Shown here: one piece after another, positions 1 to 6,612 of the stretch
Position numbering within the stretch: the first letter of the stretch is position 1
How the letters are laid out: each line of letters begins with the position of its first letter
DNA from: Acidimicrobiia bacterium
GTDB lineage: Bacteria > Actinomycetota > Acidimicrobiia > Spongiisociales > UBA5794
DNA: 11,783 nt
Direction: 5' to 3'
Assembly: GCA_029934555.1 (NCBI GenBank)
Contig: JAOZMA010000031.1
Location: forward strand, 1 to 11,783
Program-made: the position numbers and the translations under genes
The notes under the pieces: generated by a model
Database searches by the model: none
Told to the model about the DNA's origin: nothing
The model's input: the letters and a program-made list of their open reading frames with translations, nothing else

Positions 1-1
1 T

Positions 2-421
2 CTCGGGGGCATGCTGATCGACGACGCGATGTCGGAGCTCCTTGCCGGCAGGCTTGACTCTGCTCAGCAACTGGGCGCCGGGGTGACCATCGCTGATCGA
101 CTCGAACGATCCGAAGGGAGGATCGACGTTTCGTGGACGGCCGAGTACGCAGAACGAGCGATCAGAGCGTTCAACCCCCGTCCAGGCGCGTGGTTCTCGA
201 TCGATGGGACACGCTGCCGCGTCCACCGTGCATCATTCTCGAGTGAGTCCGTGACACCGGGAGCCATCGCCGCATTCAACGGCACGGCAGTGCTCGGACT
301 CGATGGAGGCAGTCTCGATCTCGATCTGATCCAGCCCGCCGGGAAGGCAACGATGACGGGGACCGCGTGGCTCAACGGACGACGTGGTGCCGGCGGATAC
401 ATCGATCCGTTGCCCGTATGA
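2..421 (+). CDS. fmt: Methionyl-tRNA formyltransferase, C-terminal part (5' end outside window)
   Basis: Fmt transfers a formyl group from 10-formyl-tetrahydrofolate to Met-tRNA(fMet) for translation initiation in the cytoplasm. Only the last ~139 residues are present, and the reading frame is open to the left edge. What is visible is the end of the catalytic domain followed by the C-terminal tRNA-binding OB-like domain. Landmarks are an EGRIDVSW segment, then RAIRAFNPRPGAW (the family's IRAFNPWPGAW signature), and near the end IQPAGKATMTG, matching the family's LQPAGKKxM. The formyl-folate-binding N-terminal half lies outside the window. The gene's TGA stop overlaps the ATG of rsmB (ATGA), so the two are probably cotranscribed and translationally coupled. 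The fmt-rsmB-rpe order is typical of actinobacteria. Confidence 0.93.
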   Translation, partial: LGGMLIDDAMSELLAGRLDSAQQLGAGVTIADRLERSEGRIDVSWTAEYAERAIRAFNPRPGAWFSIDGTRCRVHRASFSSESVTPGAIAAFNGTAVLGLDGGSLDLDLIQPAGKATMTGTAWLNGRRGAGGYIDPLPV

Positions 422-1641
422 AGCAGGGCGTAGAAGCACGCGTTGTCACGGCCGCACTCTTGCGGCGGATTCTCGAGGAAGGCGCCTACTCGAACATCAT
501 CGTTCGGACGGCAACGAAGGACCTCGCGCGAAGAGATCTCCTCTTCGTCCAACGACTTCTGTTCACTGCCATCCGATACCTGGGTCGCATCGATCGAACG
601 ATCGACGACAGGGTGTCGCGTTCGGTTGATGACGATGTCCGGGCCGTCCTGAGGGTCGGTGTTGCCGAGATCCTGTTCATGGATGGCAGTTCGTATGCGG
701 CCGTTGACAGTGCCGTAGAGGCTGTGCGCGTCGGCGGCAACCCGCGTGCGGCAGGTTTCGTGAACGGGGTGCTCAGGAACATCGCACGGGACGGAGAACC
801 AGCGCTTCCCGCCGGGTCTGAGGGTGAGGCGCTGCGTCTCGGTGTTCCACGCTGGCTCTATGAGGATCTCGTCGAGACGTACGGAGAAGAGGCTGCCGGG
901 TCGTTCCTCGATGAATCGAACCAGGCGACGCGCGTCGGGGTGCGCAGACGACGTGGCGATGCGCCGGGCGAGCCGGTCGATGGGATCGGAGATGCCTATC
1001 TGGTCGACGACGTCGTTCCCTTCCGGGAATCTATCGCTTCGGGTGATCTCGTCATCGCCGACCCATCGTCGACGGCCGTAGCCGCCGCGCTGGATCCGCA
1101 ACCGGGAGAACGCGTTCTCGATCTTGCCGCGGCGCCCGGTGGGAAGACCCTTCACCTCTGGGATCTGGTTGGGGGAGATGGGATGGTCGTCGCGATAGAC
1201 CGGAATGCCGGGCGGGTCGCAACTGCAGAGCGAAGGCTTCTCAGGCTCGGTGCCGATGTGCGGTGGGTGATCGGCGATGCGACGACACCACCGCTCAAGT
1301 CCGGGACGTTCGATCGGATCCTTCTCGACGCCCCGTGCACCGGGCTCGGAACGCTCCGCAGACGCCCCGAGATCCGCCACCGACTCCGTCCGGAGAGCGC
1401 CGAGGAGGCAGGTCACCTCCAGCGGCAGATGCTGGATGCAGCAGTCTCTTTGCTGCGTCCCGGCGGCCGCTTGGTCTACTCCGTCTGCACCGTCACTCCG
1501 GAGGAGACGGTCGACGTGGTCGCAGACATCGAGTCCCATGCGCCCGAGAACCTGCCGGGGCAGGAGCTCGCGGGCGGAGTGCTCCTTGCGCCGCACATCA
1601 CCGGATCGGACGGGATGTTCATCGCTGTGATCGATCGATGA
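418..1641 (+). CDS. rsmB: 16S rRNA (cytosine-967-C5)-methyltransferase RsmB
   Basis: RsmB methylates C967 of 16S rRNA with S-adenosylmethionine. The product is 407 residues, close to the family's usual ~430. The N-terminal ~130 residues form a NusB-like RNA-binding domain, ending in the GFVNGVLRN motif. The methyltransferase domain shows the SAM-binding motif DLAAAPGGKT at ~235-244, motif IV DAPC with C307, and motif VI YSVCTVTPEE with the likely catalytic nucleophile C357. Both cysteines needed by the two-cysteine RNA m5C mechanism are therefore present. I chose the ATG at 418 because it overlaps the fmt stop as ATGA and begins the conserved NusB-like helix. An open frame continues upstream to 367 but would overlap fmt by 55 bases. 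No Shine-Dalgarno is evident, consistent with coupling to fmt. Confidence 0.95.
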   Translation: MKQGVEARVVTAALLRRILEEGAYSNIIVRTATKDLARRDLLFVQRLLFTAIRYLGRIDRTIDDRVSRSVDDDVRAVLRVGVAEILFMDGSSYAAVDSAVEAVRVGGNPRAAGFVNGVLRNIARDGEPALPAGSEGEALRLGVPRWLYEDLVETYGEEAAGSFLDESNQATRVGVRRRRGDAPGEPVDGIGDAYLVDDVVPFRESIASGDLVIADPSSTAVAAALDPQPGERVLDLAAAPGGKTLHLWDLVGGDGMVVAIDRNAGRVATAERRLLRLGADVRWVIGDATTPPLKSGTFDRILLDAPCTGLGTLRRRPEIRHRLRPESAEEAGHLQRQMLDAAVSLLRPGGRLVYSVCTVTPEETVDVVADIESHAPENLPGQELAGGVLLAPHITGSDGMFIAVIDR

Positions 1642-1682
1642 CGGGCGTCCAGTCGCTCCGCCTCTGGGTGCCGCGAAGCCGA

Positions 1683-1697
1683 TACAATCGACTCCCG
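1683..1697 (+). promoter_or_regulatory. Putative leaderless promoter of rpe
   Basis: A perfect TANNNT -10 box, TACAAT, lies at 1683-1688 in the 55-base gap after rsmB. It ends 8 bases before the GTG start of rpe at 1697. A start site about 7 bases after the -10 box would fall on or next to the GTG. No Shine-Dalgarno is seen upstream of that GTG. The pattern is what a leaderless transcript looks like, a common class in actinobacteria. No convincing -35 box is visible. Confidence 0.55.
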
Positions 1698-2359
1698 TGA
1701 TCAAACCACCCAGAATCGCTCCATCAATCCTGGCCGCCGACTTCGCCTACCTCGCCGACGAGATCCGGCGGATCGAAGACGAAGTCGACATGCTGCACGT
1801 CGACGTGATGGACGGCCACTTCGTTCCCAACCTGACGCTCGGGATGCCGGTCATCGCTTCGCTGAGGAGGGTGACCGATCTGCCGCTCGACTGTCATCTC
1901 ATGACGCTGAATCCCGACTTCTACATGGAACCGCTCAAAGAAGCCGGTGCGGACCTCGCGACCGTACACATCGAGGTGTTCCCGGATCCCACCGAGGTAG
2001 CCTCGATCGCTCGCGATGTAGATCTCGGTTTCGGGCTCGTCATCAACCCTCCGACACCGTTCGAGGCGATCGAACCCTTCATCGAACTGGCCGACATGGT
2101 CGTTGTGATGTCGGTGCATCCCGGTTTCGGGGGACAATCATTTATCGAGGCCGTTCTTCCGAAATTGGAACGAATCAGGAATTACGTTGACTCAGCCGGA
2201 TTGCCGACCGATATAGAGATCGACGGTGGGATCGACCGGGACACGATCCGCCCCGCGCGTGAAGCGGGGGCCGACGTGTTCGTGGCCGGGACCTCGGTGT
2301 TCCGAGCTCCCGATCCGGCGCTCGCCGTCCGAGAACTGAGAACCGCAATCGGCCAGTAG
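1697..2359 (+). CDS. rpe: Ribulose-phosphate 3-epimerase
   Basis: Rpe interconverts D-ribulose 5-phosphate and D-xylulose 5-phosphate in the pentose phosphate pathway, in the cytoplasm. At 220 residues it has the family's usual length and forms one TIM barrel. Signature segments are IAPSILAADF near the N-terminus and HVDVMDGHFVPN at 34-45, containing metal ligand H34 and catalytic D36. These are followed by DCHLM with H67, the mobile-loop VHPGFGGQSF at 140-149, and EIDGGI with the second catalytic aspartate D176. The GTG start at 1697 is preferred because IAPSILAADF begins six residues later and a leaderless-type -10 box sits just upstream. Ribulose 5-phosphate is also the substrate of the RibB half of RibBA encoded downstream, so the placement is metabolically sensible. 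The same order occurs in mycobacteria. Confidence 0.97.
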   Translation: MIKPPRIAPSILAADFAYLADEIRRIEDEVDMLHVDVMDGHFVPNLTLGMPVIASLRRVTDLPLDCHLMTLNPDFYMEPLKEAGADLATVHIEVFPDPTEVASIARDVDLGFGLVINPPTPFEAIEPFIELADMVVVMSVHPGFGGQSFIEAVLPKLERIRNYVDSAGLPTDIEIDGGIDRDTIRPAREAGADVFVAGTSVFRAPDPALAVRELRTAIGQ

Positions 2360-2370
2360 GCAGAGGGACC

Positions 2371-3297
2371 ATGGGAGATCGGATCCTCGTCGTCGATGAC
2401 GACCCGGACATCCTGCAATACGTCAAGATGAACCTCGAACTCGAGGGTTTCGAGACGGTCACTGCATCGAACGGCACCGACGCGCTCCAGTTGGCATCGG
2501 AGAATCCTCCTGCCCTGGTACTCCTCGACGTGATGATGCCGGGGATGGACGGGCTGACCACGCTACGACATCTTCGTAACGATCCGCCGACCGCAAGCGT
2601 GCCCGTCGTCATGCTCACCGCACGGGCGCTCGCCCAGGATCGCGTGAAGGGTCTGGATCTGGGAGCGGACGACTACATCACGAAGCCGTTCGCAGTGGAA
2701 GAACTCGTTGCACGTGTGCGAACGGTGATCCGTCGTGCCCAGCAGATGAGGGATGTTTCGCCGTTGACCGGGCTACCGGGGAACTTCCGCATCGCCGGCG
2801 AGCTCGAACGACGGATCGGCGAGAAGGTCCCGATCGCTGTCGTGTACGGCGACCTCGACAACTTCAAGGCCTTCAACGATCACTACGGCTTCATGCGTGG
2901 CGACACGGTCATCAAGTTCACCGCCAAGGTGATGGTCGAGGTGGCAGCGTCGTGTGGCGGCGAAGATGCTTTCGTCGGCCATGTTGGTGGAGATGACTTC
3001 ATCGCTCTCATCGATCCCGAGCTCGTCGATGTCTACTGCAGCACGGTGATCAGGGATTTCGACGACGGGATTCTCGACTTCTACGACACGGTCGATGCCG
3101 TACAGGGCTATATCGAAGTAACCGATCGACGGGGAGAGCGCCACGCGTTCCCGATCGTATCGTTCTCGATGGGCGTCGTGACGAACCAGAACCGGGGCAT
3201 CGCTTCCGAGTGGGAAGCCTCAGCGATCGCCTCAGAGATGAAAGAGTTCGCAAAACGCCAGCCAGGGTCAACGTATTCGGTGGATCGCAGACAGTAG
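2371..3297 (+). CDS. Response regulator with GGDEF-like output domain (GGDDF motif)
   Basis: The protein (308 residues) has an N-terminal receiver domain (~4-120) and a C-terminal GGDEF-family domain (~130-300). The receiver is complete: acidic pocket D9/D10, phosphoacceptor D53 in LLDVMMPGMDG, T83 and K105. The output domain has the PLTGLPGN entry motif, a DLDNFKAFND metal-site segment (D161) and FMRGD. Its signature is GGDDF at 206-210, with aspartate where active diguanylate cyclases carry glutamate. The RxxD product-inhibition site normally five residues upstream is absent. It is either a c-di-GMP synthase with a relaxed motif or a degenerate GTP/c-di-GMP-binding output. No partner kinase gene is in the window. 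It starts 11 bases after rpe, preceded by AGAGGGA, so it may be in the rpe transcript. Its TAG stop lies inside the first unit of a repeat array. Confidence 0.88.
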   Translation: MGDRILVVDDDPDILQYVKMNLELEGFETVTASNGTDALQLASENPPALVLLDVMMPGMDGLTTLRHLRNDPPTASVPVVMLTARALAQDRVKGLDLGADDYITKPFAVEELVARVRTVIRRAQQMRDVSPLTGLPGNFRIAGELERRIGEKVPIAVVYGDLDNFKAFNDHYGFMRGDTVIKFTAKVMVEVAASCGGEDAFVGHVGGDDFIALIDPELVDVYCSTVIRDFDDGILDFYDTVDAVQGYIEVTDRRGERHAFPIVSFSMGVVTNQNRGIASEWEASAIASEMKEFAKRQPGSTYSVDRRQ

Positions 3298-3330
3298 TTC
3301 GTAGTATCCGTAGTCCGTAGTCCGTAGGGA
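3294..3330. repeat. Heptamer array A (TCCGTAG / GTAGTCC units)
   Basis: Three perfect TCCGTAG units occupy 3307-3327. They are flanked by degenerate GTAGTTC (3294-3300) and GTAGTAT copies on the left and GGGA on the right. The stop codon TAG at 3295-3297 of the upstream response regulator lies within the first, degenerate unit. The three perfect units match the reverse complement of array B over 20 of 21 bases, so RNA or single-stranded DNA from here can fold into a long hairpin with a 92-base loop. Confidence 0.85.
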
Positions 3331-3412
3331 CTGGCGCTGGTTGACGCGGTTTCTCTCCTCTTGTTTGCAGGGTGCGCCTCATGGTTCCTCCCAGGCGCTT
3401 CGAAGGGGCCTT

Positions 3413-3475
3413 GGACTGACTACGGACTACGGAATACGGAGTACTGGGTAGTCGGTCTTCGGTATTCGGTAGGAC
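3413..3475. repeat. Heptamer array B, inverted relative to array A and internally palindromic
   Basis: Nine consecutive 7-base blocks can be read without phase change: GGACTGA, CTACGGA twice, ATACGGA, GTACTGG, GTAGTCG, GTCTTCG, GTATTCG, GTAGGAC. The first part is in reverse orientation to array A and the last part in the same orientation, so the array is itself an inverted repeat. CTACGGAATAC at 3427-3437 pairs with GTATTCGGTAG at 3462-3472 at 10 of 11 positions. No coding frame is supported here. Confidence 0.8.
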
Positions 3476-3480
3476 CCTGC

Positions 3481-3501
3481 TCATAGCTCATAGCTCATGA
3501 C
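3481..3501. repeat. Heptamer array C (TCATAGC units)
   Basis: Two perfect TCATAGC units (3481-3494) are followed by one degenerate TCATGAC unit (3495-3501). The period is again 7 bases although the sequence is unrelated to arrays A and B. It lies five bases after the end of array B. Confidence 0.75.
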
Positions 3502-3510
3502 TTCTTGCCA

Positions 3511-3538
3511 GGCGACTGGCGACTGGCGTCTGGCGACT
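3511..3538. repeat. Heptamer array D (GGCGACT units)
   Basis: Four 7-base units run in succession: GGCGACT, GGCGACT, GGCGTCT, GGCGACT, with a single substitution in the third. The array ends about 30 bases before the -10 box of the riboflavin operon promoter, so it sits immediately upstream of, or partly within, that promoter region. Confidence 0.8.
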
Positions 3539-3567
3539 TACTCGATTCAGCATCCCCCAACGCCCAC

Positions 3568-3573
3568 TATCCT
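3568..3573 (+). promoter_or_regulatory. Putative -10 box of the riboflavin operon
   Basis: TATCCT matches TANNNT. A transcription start about 7 bases downstream would fall at ~3580-3581, which is exactly where the basal helix of the FMN riboswitch begins (G3581). No good -35 box is seen at 17-18 bases upstream. A perfect 10-base palindrome, GGGCATGCCC (3575-3584), spans the predicted start site. Confidence 0.5.
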
Positions 3574-3580
3574 TGGGCAT

Positions 3581-3699
3581 GCCCCCTTCAGGGCAGGGTG
3601 AGATTCCCGACCGGCGGTGAGAGTCCGCGAACCCGTTCAAGGGTTGACCCGGTGGAATTCCGGGACCGACGGTGACAGTCCGGATGGGAGAAGGAGGGC
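3581..3699 (+). promoter_or_regulatory. FMN riboswitch (RFN element) controlling ribD-ribE-ribBA-ribH
   Basis: The conserved RFN blocks occur in order: AGGGTGAGATTCCC (P2), GACCGGCGGT with AGTCCGCGA (P3), a variable stem ACCCgttcaaGGGT, CCGGTGGAATTCCGG (P5), GACGGTGACAGTC (P6), and the closing GGATGGGAGAAGGAG. The basal helix P1 can be drawn as GCCCCCTTC (3581-3589) against GAAGGAGGGC (3690-3699), nine base pairs with a single bulged A at 3695. The 3' strand contains the AAGGAGG Shine-Dalgarno (3692-3698 region) of ribD, whose ATG is at 3702. FMN binding, which stabilises P1 in this family, should therefore hide the ribosome-binding site directly and lower translation. No separate terminator/antiterminator or expression platform is visible between the aptamer and ribD. 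Confidence 0.96.
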
Positions 3700-3701
3700 G
3701 T

Positions 3702-4799
3702 ATGACGCGCCGCGTTGAGGACAATCTGTTCCCTGCGCACCGGGCGGACGAGTTGATGCTGCGTGCGATCGGGTTGACCGAAGACACGATGCCGCATCCG
3801 AATCCGCGAGTCGGTGCCATCGTGCTTACCCCGGATGGGGAGGTTGTTGCTGAGCGCGCCCACATCCGTGCAGGATCCGCCCACGCTGAAGCGGCGGCCC
3901 TCGCCGATGCTGGTTCCGCTTCGAAGGGTTCCACCCTCGTCGTCACGCTTGAGCCCTGTGCACACCACGGGAAGACGCCGCCCTGCACCACCGCCATCGT
4001 CCAAGCTGGCGTGTCAAGAGTGATCGTCGGCACGCTCGATCCGGATCCACGCGTGGCTGGGAGAGGCGTAGCGATGCTCCGGGACGCAGGCATCGAAGTT
4101 GTCATAGGAGTTGAAGAGGTAGCGGTCCGTGCCAACGACCCCGCGTACTACCACCACCGCACCACAGGAAGGCCGTTCGTAACCCTGAAGACGGCGCTGA
4201 CTCTTGACGGTCAAGCGGCGGCTGCGGACCATACGTCACGATGGGTCACGGGTCCAGAGGCCAGGGAGGACGGTCATCGCCTCCGAGCGGAGTGTGGTGC
4301 CGTCATCGTTGGTTCCGGCACGGTGATCTCGGACAACCCTCGCCTCGATGTTCGCCTCGACGGATATGACGGCCCTCAGCCGAGACCGGTCATCCTGGCG
4401 GGGAGTCGTCCGATCCCCGCGGATGCAGCGCTCCTTTCCCGGGATCCGCTCGTGTTCACGAGCGGATCCGACCAACCCGGCCTGGGTGACGTCGAGCAGA
4501 TCGCCGCCCCTGGTCCGGATGGCGTCGATCTCGCCGCAGCGCTCGACTACCTGGGTCGTGAGGGTGTCGTCGCTGTGCTCATCGAGGGCGGGCCCACGAT
4601 CGGAGGAGCGGCGCTTCGAGCCGGCCTGGTCGACCGCATCGTCTTCCACTTCGGGGCGAAACTCGGACTCGGCACGGGGCTACCGGCGATCACCGGCGTG
4701 TTCGAAACGATCACAGAAGCCCAGGCCGTGACGATCGAGAACGTAACCATGGTCGGATCTGATATCAGGGTCGAAGCGAAGATCGAAAGAGAGATGTGA
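3702..4799 (+). CDS. ribD: Bifunctional diaminohydroxyphosphoribosylaminopyrimidine deaminase / 5-amino-6-(5-phosphoribosylamino)uracil reductase RibD
   Basis: RibD carries out the second and third steps of riboflavin synthesis: deamination of the GTP-derived pyrimidine, then NADPH-dependent reduction of the ribosyl side chain. The 365-residue product has the usual two-domain form. The N-terminal zinc deaminase (~1-145) shows HAE with zinc ligand H61 and proton-shuttle E63, then PCxHxGKTPPC with C86 and C95. The C-terminal reductase begins at FVTLKTALTLDG and includes SRWVTGPEARED, VGSGTVISDNPRLDVR and the nucleotide-site IEGGPTIGGAAL. I chose ATG 3702 because it lies 4-5 bases after the AAGGAGG Shine-Dalgarno embedded in the riboswitch; an ATG-less extension upstream would run into the aptamer. 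Its stop overlaps the start of ribE by one base (TGATG). Expression is expected to fall when FMN is abundant. Confidence 0.97.
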   Translation: MTRRVEDNLFPAHRADELMLRAIGLTEDTMPHPNPRVGAIVLTPDGEVVAERAHIRAGSAHAEAAALADAGSASKGSTLVVTLEPCAHHGKTPPCTTAIVQAGVSRVIVGTLDPDPRVAGRGVAMLRDAGIEVVIGVEEVAVRANDPAYYHHRTTGRPFVTLKTALTLDGQAAAADHTSRWVTGPEAREDGHRLRAECGAVIVGSGTVISDNPRLDVRLDGYDGPQPRPVILAGSRPIPADAALLSRDPLVFTSGSDQPGLGDVEQIAAPGPDGVDLAAALDYLGREGVVAVLIEGGPTIGGAALRAGLVDRIVFHFGAKLGLGTGLPAITGVFETITEAQAVTIENVTMVGSDIRVEAKIEREM

Positions 4800-5410
4800 T
4801 GTTCACCGGAATCGTCAGCGAGCTGGGGAGCCTTGCCTCCGTCGAGGCCACGGATGGGGGAGCCGTATTCAGCGTGAACGCACCGGCCACCTGTGACGGG
4901 CTGACCATCGGTGACTCGATCGCCGTCAACGGTGTCTGCCTCACTGCGATAGCAATCGATGGTGATCGTTTCACCGTTGAGGCCATCGCCGAAACCCTGC
5001 AGCGCACCAATCTCGGTGATCTGGAAGCGGGTTCGTTCGTTGATCTAGAACGACCGGTCGAAGCGGCCGGCGGACGATTCGACGGACACGTCGTACAGGG
5101 CCACGTCGACGGTGTGGGAACGGTCACGCGTATCGATAGTGAGGGATCGTCGAAGCGGTTCCGTATCACCTCACCGCCATCTCTTGCACGCTACCTCGTC
5201 GAGAAGGGATCGGTCACGGTTGACGGAGTGAGCCTGACGATCACTGCGGTCTCTTCCGTGAACGACGACGAACCGTGGTTCGAGATCGCTCTGATCCCGC
5301 ACACCCTGGACGTCACGGTTCTCGGCCACAAAGACGTGGGGGATCGAGTGAATCTCGAAGCAGACATTCTTGCCAAGTACGTGGAGAGATTGATGGAGGC
5401 ACGAGGATGA
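4799..5410 (+). CDS. ribE: Riboflavin synthase, alpha subunit
   Basis: This enzyme dismutates two molecules of 6,7-dimethyl-8-ribityllumazine into riboflavin and the pyrimidine intermediate, the last step of the pathway. The 203-residue protein starts with the family hallmark MFTGIV and consists of two tandem lumazine-binding barrels (~1-97 and ~98-190). Matching motifs occur in each half: GDSIAVNGVCLT in the first and KGSVTVDGVSLT in the second. The second barrel also carries HVVQGHVDGVG at its entry. The ATG at 4799 is chosen over a GTG three bases upstream because it gives the canonical MFTGIV N-terminus and overlaps the ribD stop. The 3' end overlaps ribBA by four bases. The gene is called ribC in mycobacteria and ribE in Bacillus. 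Confidence 0.97.
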   Translation: MFTGIVSELGSLASVEATDGGAVFSVNAPATCDGLTIGDSIAVNGVCLTAIAIDGDRFTVEAIAETLQRTNLGDLEAGSFVDLERPVEAAGGRFDGHVVQGHVDGVGTVTRIDSEGSSKRFRITSPPSLARYLVEKGSVTVDGVSLTITAVSSVNDDEPWFEIALIPHTLDVTVLGHKDVGDRVNLEADILAKYVERLMEARG

Positions 5411-6612
5411 ACTACGCGCCGATCGATGAGGCGATCGCTGCGATCGCCCGCGGTGAGATGGTCCTTGTCGTCGATGATGAGGACCGGGAGAACGAAGGTG
5501 ATCTGATCGTTGCTGCAGAGAAAGCGACTGCCGGGCACATCGCATTCATGGTGCGATACACCAGCGGCCTGATCTGTCTGCCGATGATGGGGGAGCGGCT
5601 CGACGAACTCGAACTGCCCCTGATGGTCGTCGAGAACACCGACTCTCACAAGACGGCGTTCACCGTGTCGATTGACCTCGCCGAGGGAACGACCACGGGG
5701 ATATCGGCGTCTGATCGAGCGAAGACGATCCGTGCCGCTGCAGACCCGTCGACGACACCCTCAGAGTTCCATCGACCTGGACACGTGTTCCCGCTTCGCT
5801 ATCAACCGGGAGGTGTGCTGATCCGGCCCGGACACACTGAGGCGGCCGTTGACCTCGCTCGTCTCGCAGGGCTTTACCCGGCAGGCGTCCTCTGTGAGGT
5901 CGTCAACGATGACGGGACCATGTCTCGAGGCGAATCGTTGATGAGGTTCGCCGATGAGCACGGCATCTCGATCATCACGATCGAGGATCTGGTCTCCTAC
6001 CGGTGGCGTGAGGAAGCATTGGTGACCCGCGAATCCGAGGCACAGATCCCAACGAAGATCGCCGACTTCCGGGCGATCGGATACCGATCGAAGGACACGG
6101 GATCGGAGCACATCGCACTCGTGTTGGGAGACGTGACGGGCCACCACGACGTGATCACGAGGCTTCACTCGGTCTGCCTCACCGGAGACGTGTTCGGAAG
6201 CCTGCGCTGTGACTGCGGTGTGCAGCTTGAGGAATCGATGAAGATGATCGCAGAAGCGGGCGAAGGGATCATCGTCTACAACCCCACGCACGAGGGCCGA
6301 GGGACCGGACTGATCGACAAACTGGCCGCCTATCGGCTCCAGGAACAGGGTTTCGATACCGCAGAGGCGAACGAACAGATCGGACATCCGGTCGACAGTC
6401 GCCATTACGGGGTCGATGCCCAGATACTCCACGACCTGAAGGTCTCGAGCGTCAGGCTGATCACGAACAACCCGGACAAGATCGAGCAACTACGCATGTT
6501 CGGTGTGGACGTTGAGGGGCGCATTCCACTGTGGGTCGGTGAGAACCCCCACAACCGCTTCTACCTCGAGACGAAGACCAAGAAGCTCGGCCACCTCGGT
6601 TCGGCATCGTGA
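5407..6612 (+). CDS. ribBA: Bifunctional 3,4-dihydroxy-2-butanone 4-phosphate synthase / GTP cyclohydrolase II RibBA
   Basis: The fusion supplies both starting branches of riboflavin synthesis. The N-terminal half makes 3,4-dihydroxy-2-butanone 4-phosphate from ribulose 5-phosphate and the C-terminal half opens GTP. The protein is 401 residues. The synthase domain (~1-200) shows DDEDRENEGD at 23-32, RPGHVFPL, RPGHTEAAVDLARLAG and CEVVNDDGTMSR, the acidic and histidine residues of the active site. The cyclohydrolase domain (~205-401) has the three zinc cysteines C257, C268 and C270 with C-x10-C-x-C spacing, then HEGRGTGL and TNNPDK. Both halves appear catalytically intact. Start ATG 5407 overlaps the ribE stop (ATGA) and has GGAGG seven bases upstream; the frame is open farther upstream inside ribE but without family similarity. 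It overlaps ribH by four bases. Confidence 0.97.
   Translation: MNYAPIDEAIAAIARGEMVLVVDDEDRENEGDLIVAAEKATAGHIAFMVRYTSGLICLPMMGERLDELELPLMVVENTDSHKTAFTVSIDLAEGTTTGISASDRAKTIRAAADPSTTPSEFHRPGHVFPLRYQPGGVLIRPGHTEAAVDLARLAGLYPAGVLCEVVNDDGTMSRGESLMRFADEHGISIITIEDLVSYRWREEALVTRESEAQIPTKIADFRAIGYRSKDTGSEHIALVLGDVTGHHDVITRLHSVCLTGDVFGSLRCDCGVQLEESMKMIAEAGEGIIVYNPTHEGRGTGLIDKLAAYRLQEQGFDTAEANEQIGHPVDSRHYGVDAQILHDLKVSSVRLITNNPDKIEQLRMFGVDVEGRIPLWVGENPHNRFYLETKTKKLGHLGSAS

Noticed and set aside
64..1704. A 546-codon open frame on the minus strand opposite fmt-rsmB
   Set aside because: It lies antisense to two clearly homologous genes, has no recognisable domain, and reflects the low stop frequency of high-GC coding DNA.
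3294..3538. Possible CRISPR array
   Set aside because: Units are 7 bases with no spacers of regular length, and no cas genes are present.
3575..3584. GGGCATGCCC palindrome as an operator of the riboflavin promoter
   Set aside because: It overlaps the predicted transcription start and the P1 strand of the riboswitch; its symmetry may be incidental and no regulator is known to use it.
6166..6216. HSVC instead of the common HSEC in the GTP cyclohydrolase II zinc segment of RibBA, as a possible loss of function
   Set aside because: All three zinc cysteines and the remaining motifs are intact, and other residues occur at this position in active homologues as far as I recall.
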